The notes beneath the pieces were generated by a model. That model was not told the origin of the DNA. It saw only the letters and a list, made by a program, of their open reading frames with translations, and did not search any database. The position numbers and the translations under genes were made by a program. Shown one piece after another: positions 26,089 through 34,689 of a DNA stretch of 64,000 bases (the stretch's first letter is position 1; each line of letters starts with the position of its first letter). The stretch is from Ramlibacter ginsenosidimutans (lineage in GTDB: Bacteria; Pseudomonadota; Gammaproteobacteria; Burkholderiales; Burkholderiaceae_C): positions 1 through 64,000 of the forward strand of contig NZ_JAEPWM010000011.1 in the NCBI RefSeq assembly GCF_016654015.1. The letters run 5' to 3'.

Positions 26089-26817
26089 TCATTGCGAGGC
26101 GGCGGGGGCGGGTTCGAGTTCTTCCAGCAGGTCCTTGACGTCCTCGGGCAGCCGCAGCAGCTCCGCGGTCGTGACGATGCCGATGCCCAGCGCGTCGAGG
26201 CCGTCCAGCATGTCGCACTGGAACTTCGCGTCCGGCTGCTTCTTGCACTCCACCACGCCGCGCGCCTTCGCACTGGCCGGATAGCGGCCCGGGAAGAACG
26301 CGTACACCATGTCCTCGGCGTGGCGCGGATAGACCGTGCGCTCCAGCAGGTCCGCGGGGTACTTGCGGTCGGTGGAGGTCTTGATCACCCACGCCATGCG
26401 CGGGCCGAGCTCCGGCAGCGGCCGGAAGCTGCCGATCGCGTGCGCGCCGTGCAGGCCGACCATCGTCCGCGCGATGTCGCGGCCGTCGCTGAAGGCACGC
26501 GGGCTGCCGCCCAGGAACACCAGGCCGCAGGCGGACTCGCACTTGCCGGAGACGGCGGTCGGCAGGCCTTGCTGGCGAATGACGTTGGCCAGCTGGTAAC
26601 CGACCCAGAGGTCGCCGCCCGGGCTGTCGTCGAGGAGCACCAGCGCCGGCCTCGGGCCCCTGGCCAGTGCGTCGCGCAAGCGGACCAGGTCGCCGTCGTC
26701 GACGGGCCCGGACATCACGAGCACGTCATCGACGCGGTGGAACTCCATCGCACGCGCGACCGGCGTGCCGGCGATGGCGGCCAGCAGCATGGCCAGGGAC
26801 AGGAGGCGACGCATCAC
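26089..26817 (-). CDS. Exported ClpP/crotonase-like protein of unknown function
   Basis: A 242-residue protein with a clear signal peptide (MMRRLLSLAMLLAAIAGTPVARA). The mature part resembles the periplasmic ClpP-like group (COG3904-type): LVLLDDSPGGDLWVGYQLANVI, which contains the SPGG turn, then AVSGKCESACGLVFLGGSPR, where the Ser in CESAC is placed like the ClpP nucleophile. A His follows in VGLHGAHAIG. Proteolytic activity is not shown. It sits between convergent nadA and the nadB gene, which lies upstream on the same strand. Confidence 0.75.
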   Translation of the reverse strand: MMRRLLSLAMLLAAIAGTPVARAMEFHRVDDVLVMSGPVDDGDLVRLRDALARGPRPALVLLDDSPGGDLWVGYQLANVIRQQGLPTAVSGKCESACGLVFLGGSPRAFSDGRDIARTMVGLHGAHAIGSFRPLPELGPRMAWVIKTSTDRKYPADLLERTVYPRHAEDMVYAFFPGRYPASAKARGVVECKKQPDAKFQCDMLDGLDALGIGIVTTAELLRLPEDVKDLLEELEPAPAASQ

Positions 26818-26926
26818 ACAGTCCTCCGCGGCACGAACTGCGTGCCGCCACGTGACTGTTATAGCAACGCGGCCTGACGGCAGCCAGTCGGGTGTTGGGA
26901 AAAACCGGCGCTGCTGGCGCTGCTTC

Positions 26927-28513
26927 TCAGGGCCGCAGGATGGTCGGCAACGCGACGTCCAGCATGTGCGGGTAGTCGAGGCTGTAGTGAATGCCGCGGC
27001 TTTCGTGCCGCGCCTGCGCCGAGCGCACGATCAGGTCCGCCACCGTGACCAGGTTGCGCAGTTCCAGCAGGTCGCGCGTGACGTGGAAGGCCCCGTAGAA
27101 CTCCTGGATCTCCTCCTGCAGCAGCTTGATGCGGTGCCCGGCGCGATCGAGCCGCTTGTTCGTGCGCACGATGCCCACGTAGTCCCACATGAAGCGGCGC
27201 AGCTCGTCCCAGTTGTGCGAGACCACCACCAGTTCGTCGGCGTCGGTCACGCGGCTGTCGTCCCATGCGGGCACGGGGGCGGGCCCGGGCTGCGGGTGGG
27301 CGAGGATGTCGGTCGCGGCGGAGCGCGCGAACACCATGCACTCCACCAGCGAGTTGCTGGCCAGCCGGTTGGCGCCGTGCAGGCCCGTGTAGGCGGTCTC
27401 GCCGATGGCGTGCAGGCCGGGCAGGTCGGTGCGGCCGGACAGGTCGGTGTGGATGCCGCCGCAGGTGTAGTGCGCGGCCGGCACCACGGGAATCGGCTCG
27501 CGCGTGATGTCGATGCCCAGCTCCAGGCAGCGGGCGTAGATGTTGGGGAAATGTTCCTTGATGAACGCGGCGGGCTGGTGCGAGATGTCCAGGTGCACAC
27601 AGTCCAGGCCGTGCTTCTTCATCTCGAAGTCGATCGCGCGCGCGACCACGTCACGCGGCGCAAGCTCCGCGCGCGGGTCGTGCGCGGGCATGAAGCGCGT
27701 GCCGTCGGGCAGCAGCAGCCGGCCGCCTTCGCCACGCACCGCTTCCGAGATCAGGAAGTTCTTCACGTGCGGGTGGTACAGGCAGGTCGGGTGGAACTGG
27801 ATGAACTCCATGTTCGTGACGCGGCAGCCTGCACGCCAGGCCACCGCGATGCCGTCGCCGGTCGCGGTGTCCGGATTGGTCGTGTACAGGTACACCTTGC
27901 CGGCGCCGCCGGTGGCCAGGATGGTGTGGGGCGCGCGGAAGGTGAGGACCTCGTCGGTGGCCTCGTCCAGCGCATACAGGCCCAGGCAGCGGTTCGGCTC
28001 GCGTCCCAGCTTGCCGGCCGTGATCAGGTCCACCAGCACGTGGTGTTCCAGCAGGGTGATGTTGGGCGTGCGCCGCACCCGCTCGATCAGGGTGCGCTGC
28101 ACGGCCGCGCCGGTGGCGTCGGTCACGTGCACGATGCGGCGCGCGCTGTGGCCGCCCTCGCGGGTGAGGTGCAGGTGGCCGTCTTCCTGCGAGAACGGCA
28201 CGCCCAGTTGCCGCAGCCACTCCACGCTTTCCGGCGCGTGCTCCACGACGAAGCGCGTCGCCGCCGGATCGGACAGCCCGGCGCCGGCGATGAAGGTGTC
28301 GTTGACGTGCGATTCGAAGCTGTCGCTCGGATCGGTCACCGCAGCGATGCCGCCCTGCGCCCAGCCACTGGAGCCGTCGCTCGCGGAGCGCTTGGTCAGG
28401 ATCGCGACGCGATGCGTGGGCGCCAGGTGCAAGGCGGCGGACAGGCCGGCAAGGCCGCTGCCGACGATGAGGACGTCGAAGTCGTGGGTCTGGGCTTGGC
28501 TCAAGGGCGGCAC
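26927..28513 (-). CDS. nadB: L-aspartate oxidase
   Basis: A 528-residue FAD enzyme that oxidises L-aspartate to iminoaspartate in the de novo NAD pathway. The FAD-binding loop is [19 protein letters not shown], with [12 protein letters not shown] and the substrate-site HPTCLYHP. The [20 protein letters not shown] segment is also diagnostic. It lies near nadC-nadA on the opposite strand, so the three genes of the pathway's first half are clustered here. It follows scpA on the same strand by 16 bases, and readthrough from there is possible. Confidence 0.95.
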   Translation of the reverse strand: MPPLSQAQTHDFDVLIVGSGLAGLSAALHLAPTHRVAILTKRSASDGSSGWAQGGIAAVTDPSDSFESHVNDTFIAGAGLSDPAATRFVVEHAPESVEWLRQLGVPFSQEDGHLHLTREGGHSARRIVHVTDATGAAVQRTLIERVRRTPNITLLEHHVLVDLITAGKLGREPNRCLGLYALDEATDEVLTFRAPHTILATGGAGKVYLYTTNPDTATGDGIAVAWRAGCRVTNMEFIQFHPTCLYHPHVKNFLISEAVRGEGGRLLLPDGTRFMPAHDPRAELAPRDVVARAIDFEMKKHGLDCVHLDISHQPAAFIKEHFPNIYARCLELGIDITREPIPVVPAAHYTCGGIHTDLSGRTDLPGLHAIGETAYTGLHGANRLASNSLVECMVFARSAATDILAHPQPGPAPVPAWDDSRVTDADELVVVSHNWDELRRFMWDYVGIVRTNKRLDRAGHRIKLLQEEIQEFYGAFHVTRDLLELRNLVTVADLIVRSAQARHESRGIHYSLDYPHMLDVALPTILRP

Positions 28514-28529
28514 CGGTGAAGGGCGGGGT

Positions 28530-29390
28530 TCAGGCGGCCTGGTAGGCCAGGCGCACGTAGATGGGCGCGTAGGCTTCCGCCTGCGTCACCTCGATCAGCG
28601 TTTCCTTGGCCAGTTCCAGCATGGCGATGAAGGTGACGATCAGCACCGGCACGCCCTTGGCGGGGTCGAACAGGCGCTCGAACTCCACGAAGCGCTGCCC
28701 CTGCAGCTTCTTCAGCAGCATGCTCATGTGCTCGCGCACGGACAGTTCCTCGCGCGTGATCTTGTGGTGCTGCACCAGCTTGGCCCGGCGCAGGATGTCG
28801 CGCCAGGCCTCCTGCAGGTCGTTCATGTCGACATCGGGGAAGCGCGGTTGCAGCGACTGCTCGATGTAGACCTGCGCGCGCAGCACGTCGCGGCCCACCT
28901 GCGGCATCTCGTTGATGCGGAAGGCCGCGGCCTTCATCTGCTCGTATTCGAGCAGGCGGCGCACCAGTTCGGCCCGCGGGTCCTCGGCTTCCTCGCCCTC
29001 GGCGGTCTTCTTGGGCGGCAGCAGCATGCGCGACTTGATCTCGATCAGCATCGCCGCCATCAGCAGGTATTCGGCGGCGAGTTCGAGGTTGCGTTCGCGG
29101 ATCTCGTCGACGTACGTCAGGTACTGGCGGGTGACCGCCGCCATCGGGATGTCGAGGATGTTGAAGTTCTGCTTGCGGATCAGGTACAGCAGCAGGTCCA
29201 GGGGGCCTTCGAAAGCCTCGAGGAAGACCTCCAGGGCATCCGGGGGGATGTAGAGGTCCTGCGGCATGGCGAACAGCGGCTCGCCGTAGAGGCGCGCGAG
29301 CGCGACCTGGTCCACCACCTGGGGCAGGCCGGTCTCCTCGGCGGCCGGGGGCTCCGGCAGCTCCGGCAGGACGGTGTCGCTGCTGTCCAT
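28530..29390 (-). CDS. scpA: Segregation and condensation protein A
   Basis: A 286-residue kleisin-like subunit of the Smc-ScpAB chromosome-condensation complex. The conserved [24 protein letters not shown] segment is near the N terminus, followed by [18 protein letters not shown]. The C-terminal winged helix is [16 protein letters not shown]-like. The ATG at 29390 is preferred to a TTG slightly upstream. A DUF3460 gene lies 22 bases upstream, a neighbourhood common in betaproteobacteria. scpB is not in the window. Confidence 0.93.
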   Translation of the reverse strand: MDSSDTVLPELPEPPAAEETGLPQVVDQVALARLYGEPLFAMPQDLYIPPDALEVFLEAFEGPLDLLLYLIRKQNFNILDIPMAAVTRQYLTYVDEIRERNLELAAEYLLMAAMLIEIKSRMLLPPKKTAEGEEAEDPRAELVRRLLEYEQMKAAAFRINEMPQVGRDVLRAQVYIEQSLQPRFPDVDMNDLQEAWRDILRRAKLVQHHKITREELSVREHMSMLLKKLQGQRFVEFERLFDPAKGVPVLIVTFIAMLELAKETLIEVTQAEAYAPIYVRLAYQAA

Positions 29391-29412
29391 GGGCAAGCGC
29401 AGGCGCCCGGCT

Positions 29413-29640
29413 TCAGCGGCGCTGGCGCGGGTCGTCGCCGTACACGTAGGGCTTCTGCGGCACGCGCGCGTCCTTCCACTCGGCGATCGCCTCGCGGTCC
29501 AGGTGCTTGTCCCACCAGATCGCGCGGCCGGCCCGCTGCTTCGCTTCCATATCCGGCTTCTGCGCCTTCAGCTGGTCGATGAACTGCGTGACGTCGGAGC
29601 GGTAGTCGGGACGGCGGAAGATGCGTTGCAGGAAGGACAT
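29413..29640 (-). CDS. DUF3460 family protein
   Basis: A 75-residue protein matching the DUF3460 family: MSFLQRIFRRPDYRSDVTQF and FIDQLKAQKPDMEAKQRAGR, then WWDKHLDREAIAEW and a C-terminal QKPYVYG. The function is unknown, but the family is conserved in betaproteobacteria next to scpA. It is soluble and likely cytoplasmic. Confidence 0.88.
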   Translation of the reverse strand: MSFLQRIFRRPDYRSDVTQFIDQLKAQKPDMEAKQRAGRAIWWDKHLDREAIAEWKDARVPQKPYVYGDDPRQRR

Positions 29641-29692
29641 CAGGCGATTTTAGGGCTTTGGCCTGACAGGCCCCGAAACCGCCCCCGCGGGC

Positions 29693-31345
29693 TCAGGCCG
29701 CCACTTCCTCGGAGGCGAGGTTCTGCGCCAGTTCCGCCGCGAAACCCGCGCGTTGCACCACCTCGCACGGCTGCGGCTGCAGGTTCTCCAGGTGCAGCGT
29801 CCCGCCGCGCAGCAGGACCACCTTGTGCAGCTGCCGCAGCGCGTCCAGGCCCGAGGTGTCCAGGTGCACCAGGTGCAGCGCGTCCAGCACCACGACCGGT
29901 TCGGGCGGGCCGTTTTCCACGGCCAGCACCACGTGGTCGATCTTGTCCGCCGCGCCGAAGAAGAGGGAGCCGTAGAGGCGGAACTCGATCAGCGCACCGT
30001 CCTTGCGCACCTGCTCCACGCGGAACAGCGAACTCATCTTCCGGACGAACAGGATGCACGCGGCGGCGAGGCCCACCTGCACCGCCACCGTGAGGTCGAA
30101 GATCACCGTCAGCGCAAAGGTGCCCAGCAGCTTCACGCGGTAGTCCGCGCTGTACTTGCCCAGGTGTCCGAACTCGCGCCAGTCGCCCATGTTCCAGGCC
30201 ACGAACAGCAGGATGCCGGCGAGCACCGACAGCGGCACCAGCCCGGCCAGCGGGCCGGCGATCAGCACGACGGCCGCAATGGTCAGCGCATGCACCACGC
30301 CCGCGACGGGCGAGGTGCCGCCGGAGCGGATGTTGGTCACGGTGCGGGCGATGGTGCCCGTGGCCGGCATGCCGCCGAAGAAGGGCACGATGAAGTTGGC
30401 GACGCCTTGCGCCATGAGCTCCTGGTCCGGATCGTGCCGCGGCAGGCTGGAAAGCTGGTCGGCCACGCGCGCGCACAGCAGCGACTCGATGGCGCCCAGC
30501 AAGGCGATCGTCACCGTGGGCGTGACCAGCAGCTTCACCGTCGCCCAGCTGAACGCCGGCAGCACGAAGGACGGGAGCGCCTGCGGGATGGCTCCGAAGC
30601 GGCTGCCGATGGTCTCGACCGGGAAGGAGAAGTACCAGGACAGCAGCGTCAGCGTCACCAGCGCCACCACCGGGCCGGGCACGCGCGCGCCGACCTCGCT
30701 CGCTTCCTTCAGGCCCGGCACCGACACGGGCAGACGGGCCTGCAGGCGGGCGTGCCACAGGCGCGGCCACAGGAACAGCCCGCCCAGGCAGGCCAGGCCC
30801 AGCCCGAACGCATACGGGTTGAAGCTGGCGAGGTGCGCCGCCATGGTCGCGAGCTGCGTGAAGAAGTCGGCCGGCATCTTCGCAATGGACAGGCCCAGCC
30901 AGTCCTTGATCTGCGAGGCGGCGATCAGCACCGCGATGCCGTTGGTGAAGCCGATCACGATGCTGACCGGCACGTAGCGCACCAGCCGGCCGAGGCGCAA
31001 CAGGCCCATCGTGAAGAGCACCACGCCGGCGCAGGCGGTGGCGATCAGCAGGTTCGCGACGCCGTAGCGCTCGATGATGCCGTACACGATGACGATGAAC
31101 GCGCCGGCCGGCCCGCCGATCTGCACGCTGGAGCCGCCCAGCAGCGAGATGGCCAGGCCGGCGAGGATCGCGGTCCACAAACCCGCCTGCGGCGTCAGGC
31201 CGGACGCGATGGCGAAGGCCATCGCCAGGGGCAGGGCGACGACACCGACCGTGAGGCCGGCGCCCACGTCGCGCGCGAAGCGGGCACGGTCGTAGCCCTG
31301 CATCGCATCCAGCAGGCGCGGACGGAAAGAAAAGGAAATGCGCAA
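29693..31345 (-). CDS. SulP-family inorganic anion transporter with STAS domain
   Basis: A 550-residue inner-membrane transporter with about 10-12 hydrophobic helices (residues 30-430) and a cytoplasmic STAS domain (about 440-550, ending in VHLDTSGLDALRQLHKVVL). The N-terminal signature FARDVGAGLTVGVVALPLAMAF and QIGGPAGAFIVIVYGII are typical of SulP proteins, which carry sulfate, bicarbonate or other anions. The substrate cannot be told from sequence. It is the first minus-strand gene before DUF3460 and scpA. Confidence 0.93.
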   Translation of the reverse strand: MRISFSFRPRLLDAMQGYDRARFARDVGAGLTVGVVALPLAMAFAIASGLTPQAGLWTAILAGLAISLLGGSSVQIGGPAGAFIVIVYGIIERYGVANLLIATACAGVVLFTMGLLRLGRLVRYVPVSIVIGFTNGIAVLIAASQIKDWLGLSIAKMPADFFTQLATMAAHLASFNPYAFGLGLACLGGLFLWPRLWHARLQARLPVSVPGLKEASEVGARVPGPVVALVTLTLLSWYFSFPVETIGSRFGAIPQALPSFVLPAFSWATVKLLVTPTVTIALLGAIESLLCARVADQLSSLPRHDPDQELMAQGVANFIVPFFGGMPATGTIARTVTNIRSGGTSPVAGVVHALTIAAVVLIAGPLAGLVPLSVLAGILLFVAWNMGDWREFGHLGKYSADYRVKLLGTFALTVIFDLTVAVQVGLAAACILFVRKMSSLFRVEQVRKDGALIEFRLYGSLFFGAADKIDHVVLAVENGPPEPVVVLDALHLVHLDTSGLDALRQLHKVVLLRGGTLHLENLQPQPCEVVQRAGFAAELAQNLASEEVAA

Positions 31346-31560
31346 TGTCTACTCCGGAAGTCGAACGGAACGGGGAGTCCAGTTCGCTGCCGGAGGGCCG
31401 CAGTGGTGCAGCCGGGTGATGAAGCGCCGCCGGCGCGAAAGCGGCAGGACGGCGAGCGCGGAAGCCATGGCGGCAGTCTACGGCGACGGGGTGGCGATCC
31501 CCGGCCGCCAGCCGCGCTCCAGTTGCGATGGATCAAGCGGGCCCCGGATGGGCCCGGACG

Positions 31561-31779
31561 CTACTTCTGCGAGTCGCCGGACGGCAACACGGCGCCGACC
31601 GCAGCGCCCGCCACGGCACCCGTGACCTTCGCGGCGCCGACCGCGGCATCGACCGCGAGGCCCGCCCCCGTGACGGCCAGCGAGGCGGCCGTGCCGGCGA
31701 CCGTGACGACCGTGCAGCCGCACAGCGCGCACGCGAGGAGGGCGCAGCAGAGGCGGGTGAAGGCGGAGAACTGGCGCAT
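31561..31779 (-). CDS. Small Ala/Val-rich lipoprotein
   Basis: A 72-residue lipoprotein of unknown function. The signal peptide MRQFSAFTRLCCALLACALCGC ends at the likely lipidated Cys22. The mature part is a glycine zipper-like hydrophobic stretch (AASLAVTGAGLAVDAAVGAA and VTGAVAGAAVGAVL) that might insert in a membrane. It is isolated between the SulP gene and the amidohydrolase. Confidence 0.65.
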   Translation of the reverse strand: MRQFSAFTRLCCALLACALCGCTVVTVAGTAASLAVTGAGLAVDAAVGAAKVTGAVAGAAVGAVLPSGDSQK

Positions 31780-31842
31780 GGTCGGTCCGGTAATGCGAAG
31801 GCCCGGCCGATTCTAGGCCGCAAATGTGAAGCGGCCAGGCTC

Positions 31843-32694
31843 CTACGCCACGCGGTCCCTGACGTACGCCGCGAGGACTTGCAGCAGGTCCGCCAGGTCG
31901 CGCTGCACCCGCGGGAACCCGGCGTTGCGCTCGCGCGTTGCCTCGTCCATGTACAGCGGCCGGCGGATCTCGATCTGCAGGCTGTGGCGGTTGCGCGCCG
32001 GCTGGCCGATGCGCGCGATCAGCTGCACGCCCTTGTACGGATCGTTGCGGGCCACGGTGTAGCCACGCGCGCGCAGCTCGCGTTCGACCAAGTCCACCAG
32101 CCCGGGCTCGCAGGTCGTGCCATCGCGGTCGCCCAGCACGAAGTCCGCCAGCGGATGCGGGCTGCGGATCTGCAGCCGCTCGTAGGCGTCGTTGGGCATC
32201 GAGTGCAGGTTCAGGTGGTACACGCGGCCGAAGCGCTGCGCGGTGCCTTCGATGGCCTGCGACAGCGCCGCGTGGTAGGGCCGGTAGTACGCGTCGATGC
32301 GGTGGCGCACCTCCGCCACGGACAACTTGCGGTCGTACATCGGTACGTCCGCGCGGAGCTTGCTCCAGACGAGCCCGAAGCCCAGGCGCGTCTTCTCGCC
32401 GGGGGCCAGCGGCTCGGGCCAGGGCGCGTCCAGCAGTTCGGGGTCGAGGTCGTCGAGGTTGCGGTTCGGGTCGATGTAGGTGCGCGGGAAGTGCGCGTGC
32501 AGCAGCGTGCCGCCGACGGCGGGCACGGCTTCCCACAGCGCCTCGACGTGCGTGTCCTCGCCGCGGCGCAGCAGCGCGTGCGGCACGGCGGCGCGGAAGT
32601 CCTCGGGATACCAGGTGCCGCTGTGCGGCGAGTCGCACACCAGCGGCACCGGGTCGGCCGCGGGCTCCCGCAGGGTGAAGGGAGCCTGCGCCAT
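31843..32694 (-). CDS. N-formylglutamate amidohydrolase
   Basis: A 283-residue zinc-dependent amidohydrolase family protein (HutG/FGase type) that removes the formyl group from N-formylglutamate or a related N-acyl amino acid. Conserved elements: VCDSPHSGTWYP, RTYIDPNRNLDDLDP, YHLNLHSMPNDAY and HSLQIEIRRPLYMDE. The ATG at 32694 is chosen because it overlaps the stop of the upstream Bug gene by one base (TGATG), implying coupling. No hut genes are nearby, so a role outside histidine degradation is likely: uptake and processing of a ligand captured by the Bug protein. Confidence 0.88.
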   Translation of the reverse strand: MAQAPFTLREPAADPVPLVCDSPHSGTWYPEDFRAAVPHALLRRGEDTHVEALWEAVPAVGGTLLHAHFPRTYIDPNRNLDDLDPELLDAPWPEPLAPGEKTRLGFGLVWSKLRADVPMYDRKLSVAEVRHRIDAYYRPYHAALSQAIEGTAQRFGRVYHLNLHSMPNDAYERLQIRSPHPLADFVLGDRDGTTCEPGLVDLVERELRARGYTVARNDPYKGVQLIARIGQPARNRHSLQIEIRRPLYMDEATRERNAGFPRVQRDLADLLQVLAAYVRDRVA

Positions 32695-33680
32695 CAGTCC
32701 GCGCGGATGTTGGCCATTTGCGCGACGCGGTGGTAGCGGTCCATGGCCTCGCGGATCTGCTTGCCGAATTCGGCCGGCGTCGTCGGGATGAGCGTCGCCC
32801 CGCTGTCGGCCATCCTGCGGACGAATTCCGGGTTCTGCATGGCCTTGTGGAAGGCTGCGTTGAGCCTGGCGACGATCTCCGGCGGCGTGCCCGCGGGCGC
32901 GACCACGCCGAACCACCCACCGCCGCCCATTTCAGGGAAGCCCAGTTCGGCGTAGGTGGGCACGTCCGGCAGCGCCGGCGAGCGCTTCTCCGACAGCACC
33001 GCCAGCGCGCGCAGCTTGCCGGCCTGGATGTGAGGCAGCGCCGAGGGCAGGTTGTCGGTGATCGCGTCCACCTGGCCGGCCAGCGCGTCGTTCATCGCCG
33101 GGCCCGCGCCCTTGTACGGGACGTGCAGCAGCTGGATGTGCGCGAGCGCCATGAAGTGCTCGATGTTGGCGTGGCCGAGCGAGCCGGCACCAGGCGTGCC
33201 GAAGCTGTACTTGTTGGGGTGGGCTTTCGCCAGCGCGAGGAACTCCTTCATCGTCTTCGCCGGCACCTTGTCCGGGTTGACCGCGAACACGCTGGGCGTG
33301 GTGGCCACGTTGGTCACCGGGGTGAAGTCCTTCACCGGGTCGTATTTCAGCTTGCTGCCGTACACGGCGGGGTTGGCGCCGTGCGTGCTGACGGTGGCCA
33401 TGCCCAGGGTGTAGCCGTCCGGCTTCGCGCGCGCCACGAACTCCATGCCGACCGATCCGCCCGCCCCGGCGCGGTTCTCCACGACGATGGCCTGGCCCAG
33501 CTCGCGACCGCCGTACTCGGCCAGCATGCGGGCTGCCAGGTCGGTGGAGCCGCCCGGGGCGAAGGGCACGACCAGCTTGATGGATTGGGTGGGGTAGGCG
33601 GCCCCGGCGGCGGCGGTGCCGGCCACGGCGAAGGCGGCCGCACAGGCGACCGCTTGCAGGAATTGACGACGTTGGTTCAT
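32694..33680 (-). CDS. Bug-family tripartite tricarboxylate transporter substrate-binding protein
   Basis: A 328-residue periplasmic binding protein. The signal MNQRRQFLQAVACAAAFAVAGT is followed by YPTQSIKLVVPFAPGGSTDL and VVENRAGAGGSVGMEFVARA, the Bug signatures. The ATG at 33680 gives the signal peptide. It shares a one-base stop-start overlap with the N-formylglutamate amidohydrolase gene and is divergent from a lysR gene 79 bases away, so the ligand is probably an N-acyl amino acid or similar. No TctAB permease is in the window. Confidence 0.92.
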   Translation of the reverse strand: MNQRRQFLQAVACAAAFAVAGTAAAGAAYPTQSIKLVVPFAPGGSTDLAARMLAEYGGRELGQAIVVENRAGAGGSVGMEFVARAKPDGYTLGMATVSTHGANPAVYGSKLKYDPVKDFTPVTNVATTPSVFAVNPDKVPAKTMKEFLALAKAHPNKYSFGTPGAGSLGHANIEHFMALAHIQLLHVPYKGAGPAMNDALAGQVDAITDNLPSALPHIQAGKLRALAVLSEKRSPALPDVPTYAELGFPEMGGGGWFGVVAPAGTPPEIVARLNAAFHKAMQNPEFVRRMADSGATLIPTTPAEFGKQIREAMDRYHRVAQMANIRAD

Positions 33681-33759
33681 GGGGCTGTTTGTAGGGGCAG
33701 GCGGGGCGGCGGGTCCAGCGACTTTTCGGTCGCCGGTGATGACATGCTGTAATCGCGGG

Positions 33760-34689
33760 ATGGCAATCCGCAGCCCCTCGCTGGTGGAGCTGCATGCGTT
33801 CCTGGCCGTCGCGCGCAGCGGCAGTTTCCGCAAGGCGGCCGACCAGCTTCACGTCACCCAGGCGGCCGTGAGCCGCGCCGTCGCCCGGCTCGAGGAGGAA
33901 CTCGGGGTGGACGTACTGGCGCGCTCGGGGGCCGGCGTGCGGCTCACGCCGGCGGGCGAGGAGCTGCGCGCCCGCATCGAGAAGCCGGTCGCCGCGCTCG
34001 AGGAGGCGGCGCTGCACGTGCGGCGGCGTTCGGACCGCCAGCGCCTGCGGCTTTCCGTGGTGACGAGCCTCGGCAACCTGTGGTTGATGCCGCGGCTGGA
34101 GGACTTCCGCGCGCGGCATCCTGAGGTGGAGATCGAATTCCGCCAGTACCAGCGCGACGAGGACTTCCTGCGTGACGACGTGGACCTGTGGATCGCTCTG
34201 AAGCGCAAGCCGCGGCAGCAGTGGCCGCGGCAGGTGGCGGCGCAATACCTGGTGGGGCGCGAGATCGTCGCGGTGTCCACGCCGGCGCTGGCACGCGGGG
34301 CGGGGTCGGCCAGCGACGTGCTCGCGCGTCCGCTGCTGTACCACTCCAGCTACGCCGAGAACTGGGAACTGTGGGCCGCGGCTGCCGGCGGCGCGCTGCC
34401 GGCTCGCTGGCGCGGTACCGGCTTCGACCTGGTGATCAACCTGATCGACGCTGCGCGCGCCGGCATGGGCGTGGCGGTGGTGCAGAAGTGCATGGTGGAA
34501 GCGGACCTGGCCTCGGGCCGGCTGGTGGAGCCGGTGGCGGCCACGGCTTCGACCGGCCGCGGCTACTACCTGTGCCGCCGGCGGGCTCTGGGCGCGCATC
34601 CGGCGGCCGAGCGCTTCTCGGACTGGCTGCTCGCGCAGTCGGCGCTCAGCGAACCCGCATCCCCGGCTCGGCGCCGGGCCACGGGTTAA
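33760..34689 (+). CDS. LysR-family transcriptional regulator
   Basis: A 309-residue regulator with an N-terminal winged helix ([20 protein letters not shown]) and a periplasmic-binding-like effector domain. It is divergent from the Bug-amidohydrolase operon and is its likely regulator. The ATG at 33760 fits the usual LysR start (a few residues before [10 protein letters not shown]). Its last 44 bases overlap the 3' end of metG on the opposite strand. Confidence 0.92.
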   Translation: MAIRSPSLVELHAFLAVARSGSFRKAADQLHVTQAAVSRAVARLEEELGVDVLARSGAGVRLTPAGEELRARIEKPVAALEEAALHVRRRSDRQRLRLSVVTSLGNLWLMPRLEDFRARHPEVEIEFRQYQRDEDFLRDDVDLWIALKRKPRQQWPRQVAAQYLVGREIVAVSTPALARGAGSASDVLARPLLYHSSYAENWELWAAAAGGALPARWRGTGFDLVINLIDAARAGMGVAVVQKCMVEADLASGRLVEPVAATASTGRGYYLCRRRALGAHPAAERFSDWLLAQSALSEPASPARRRATG

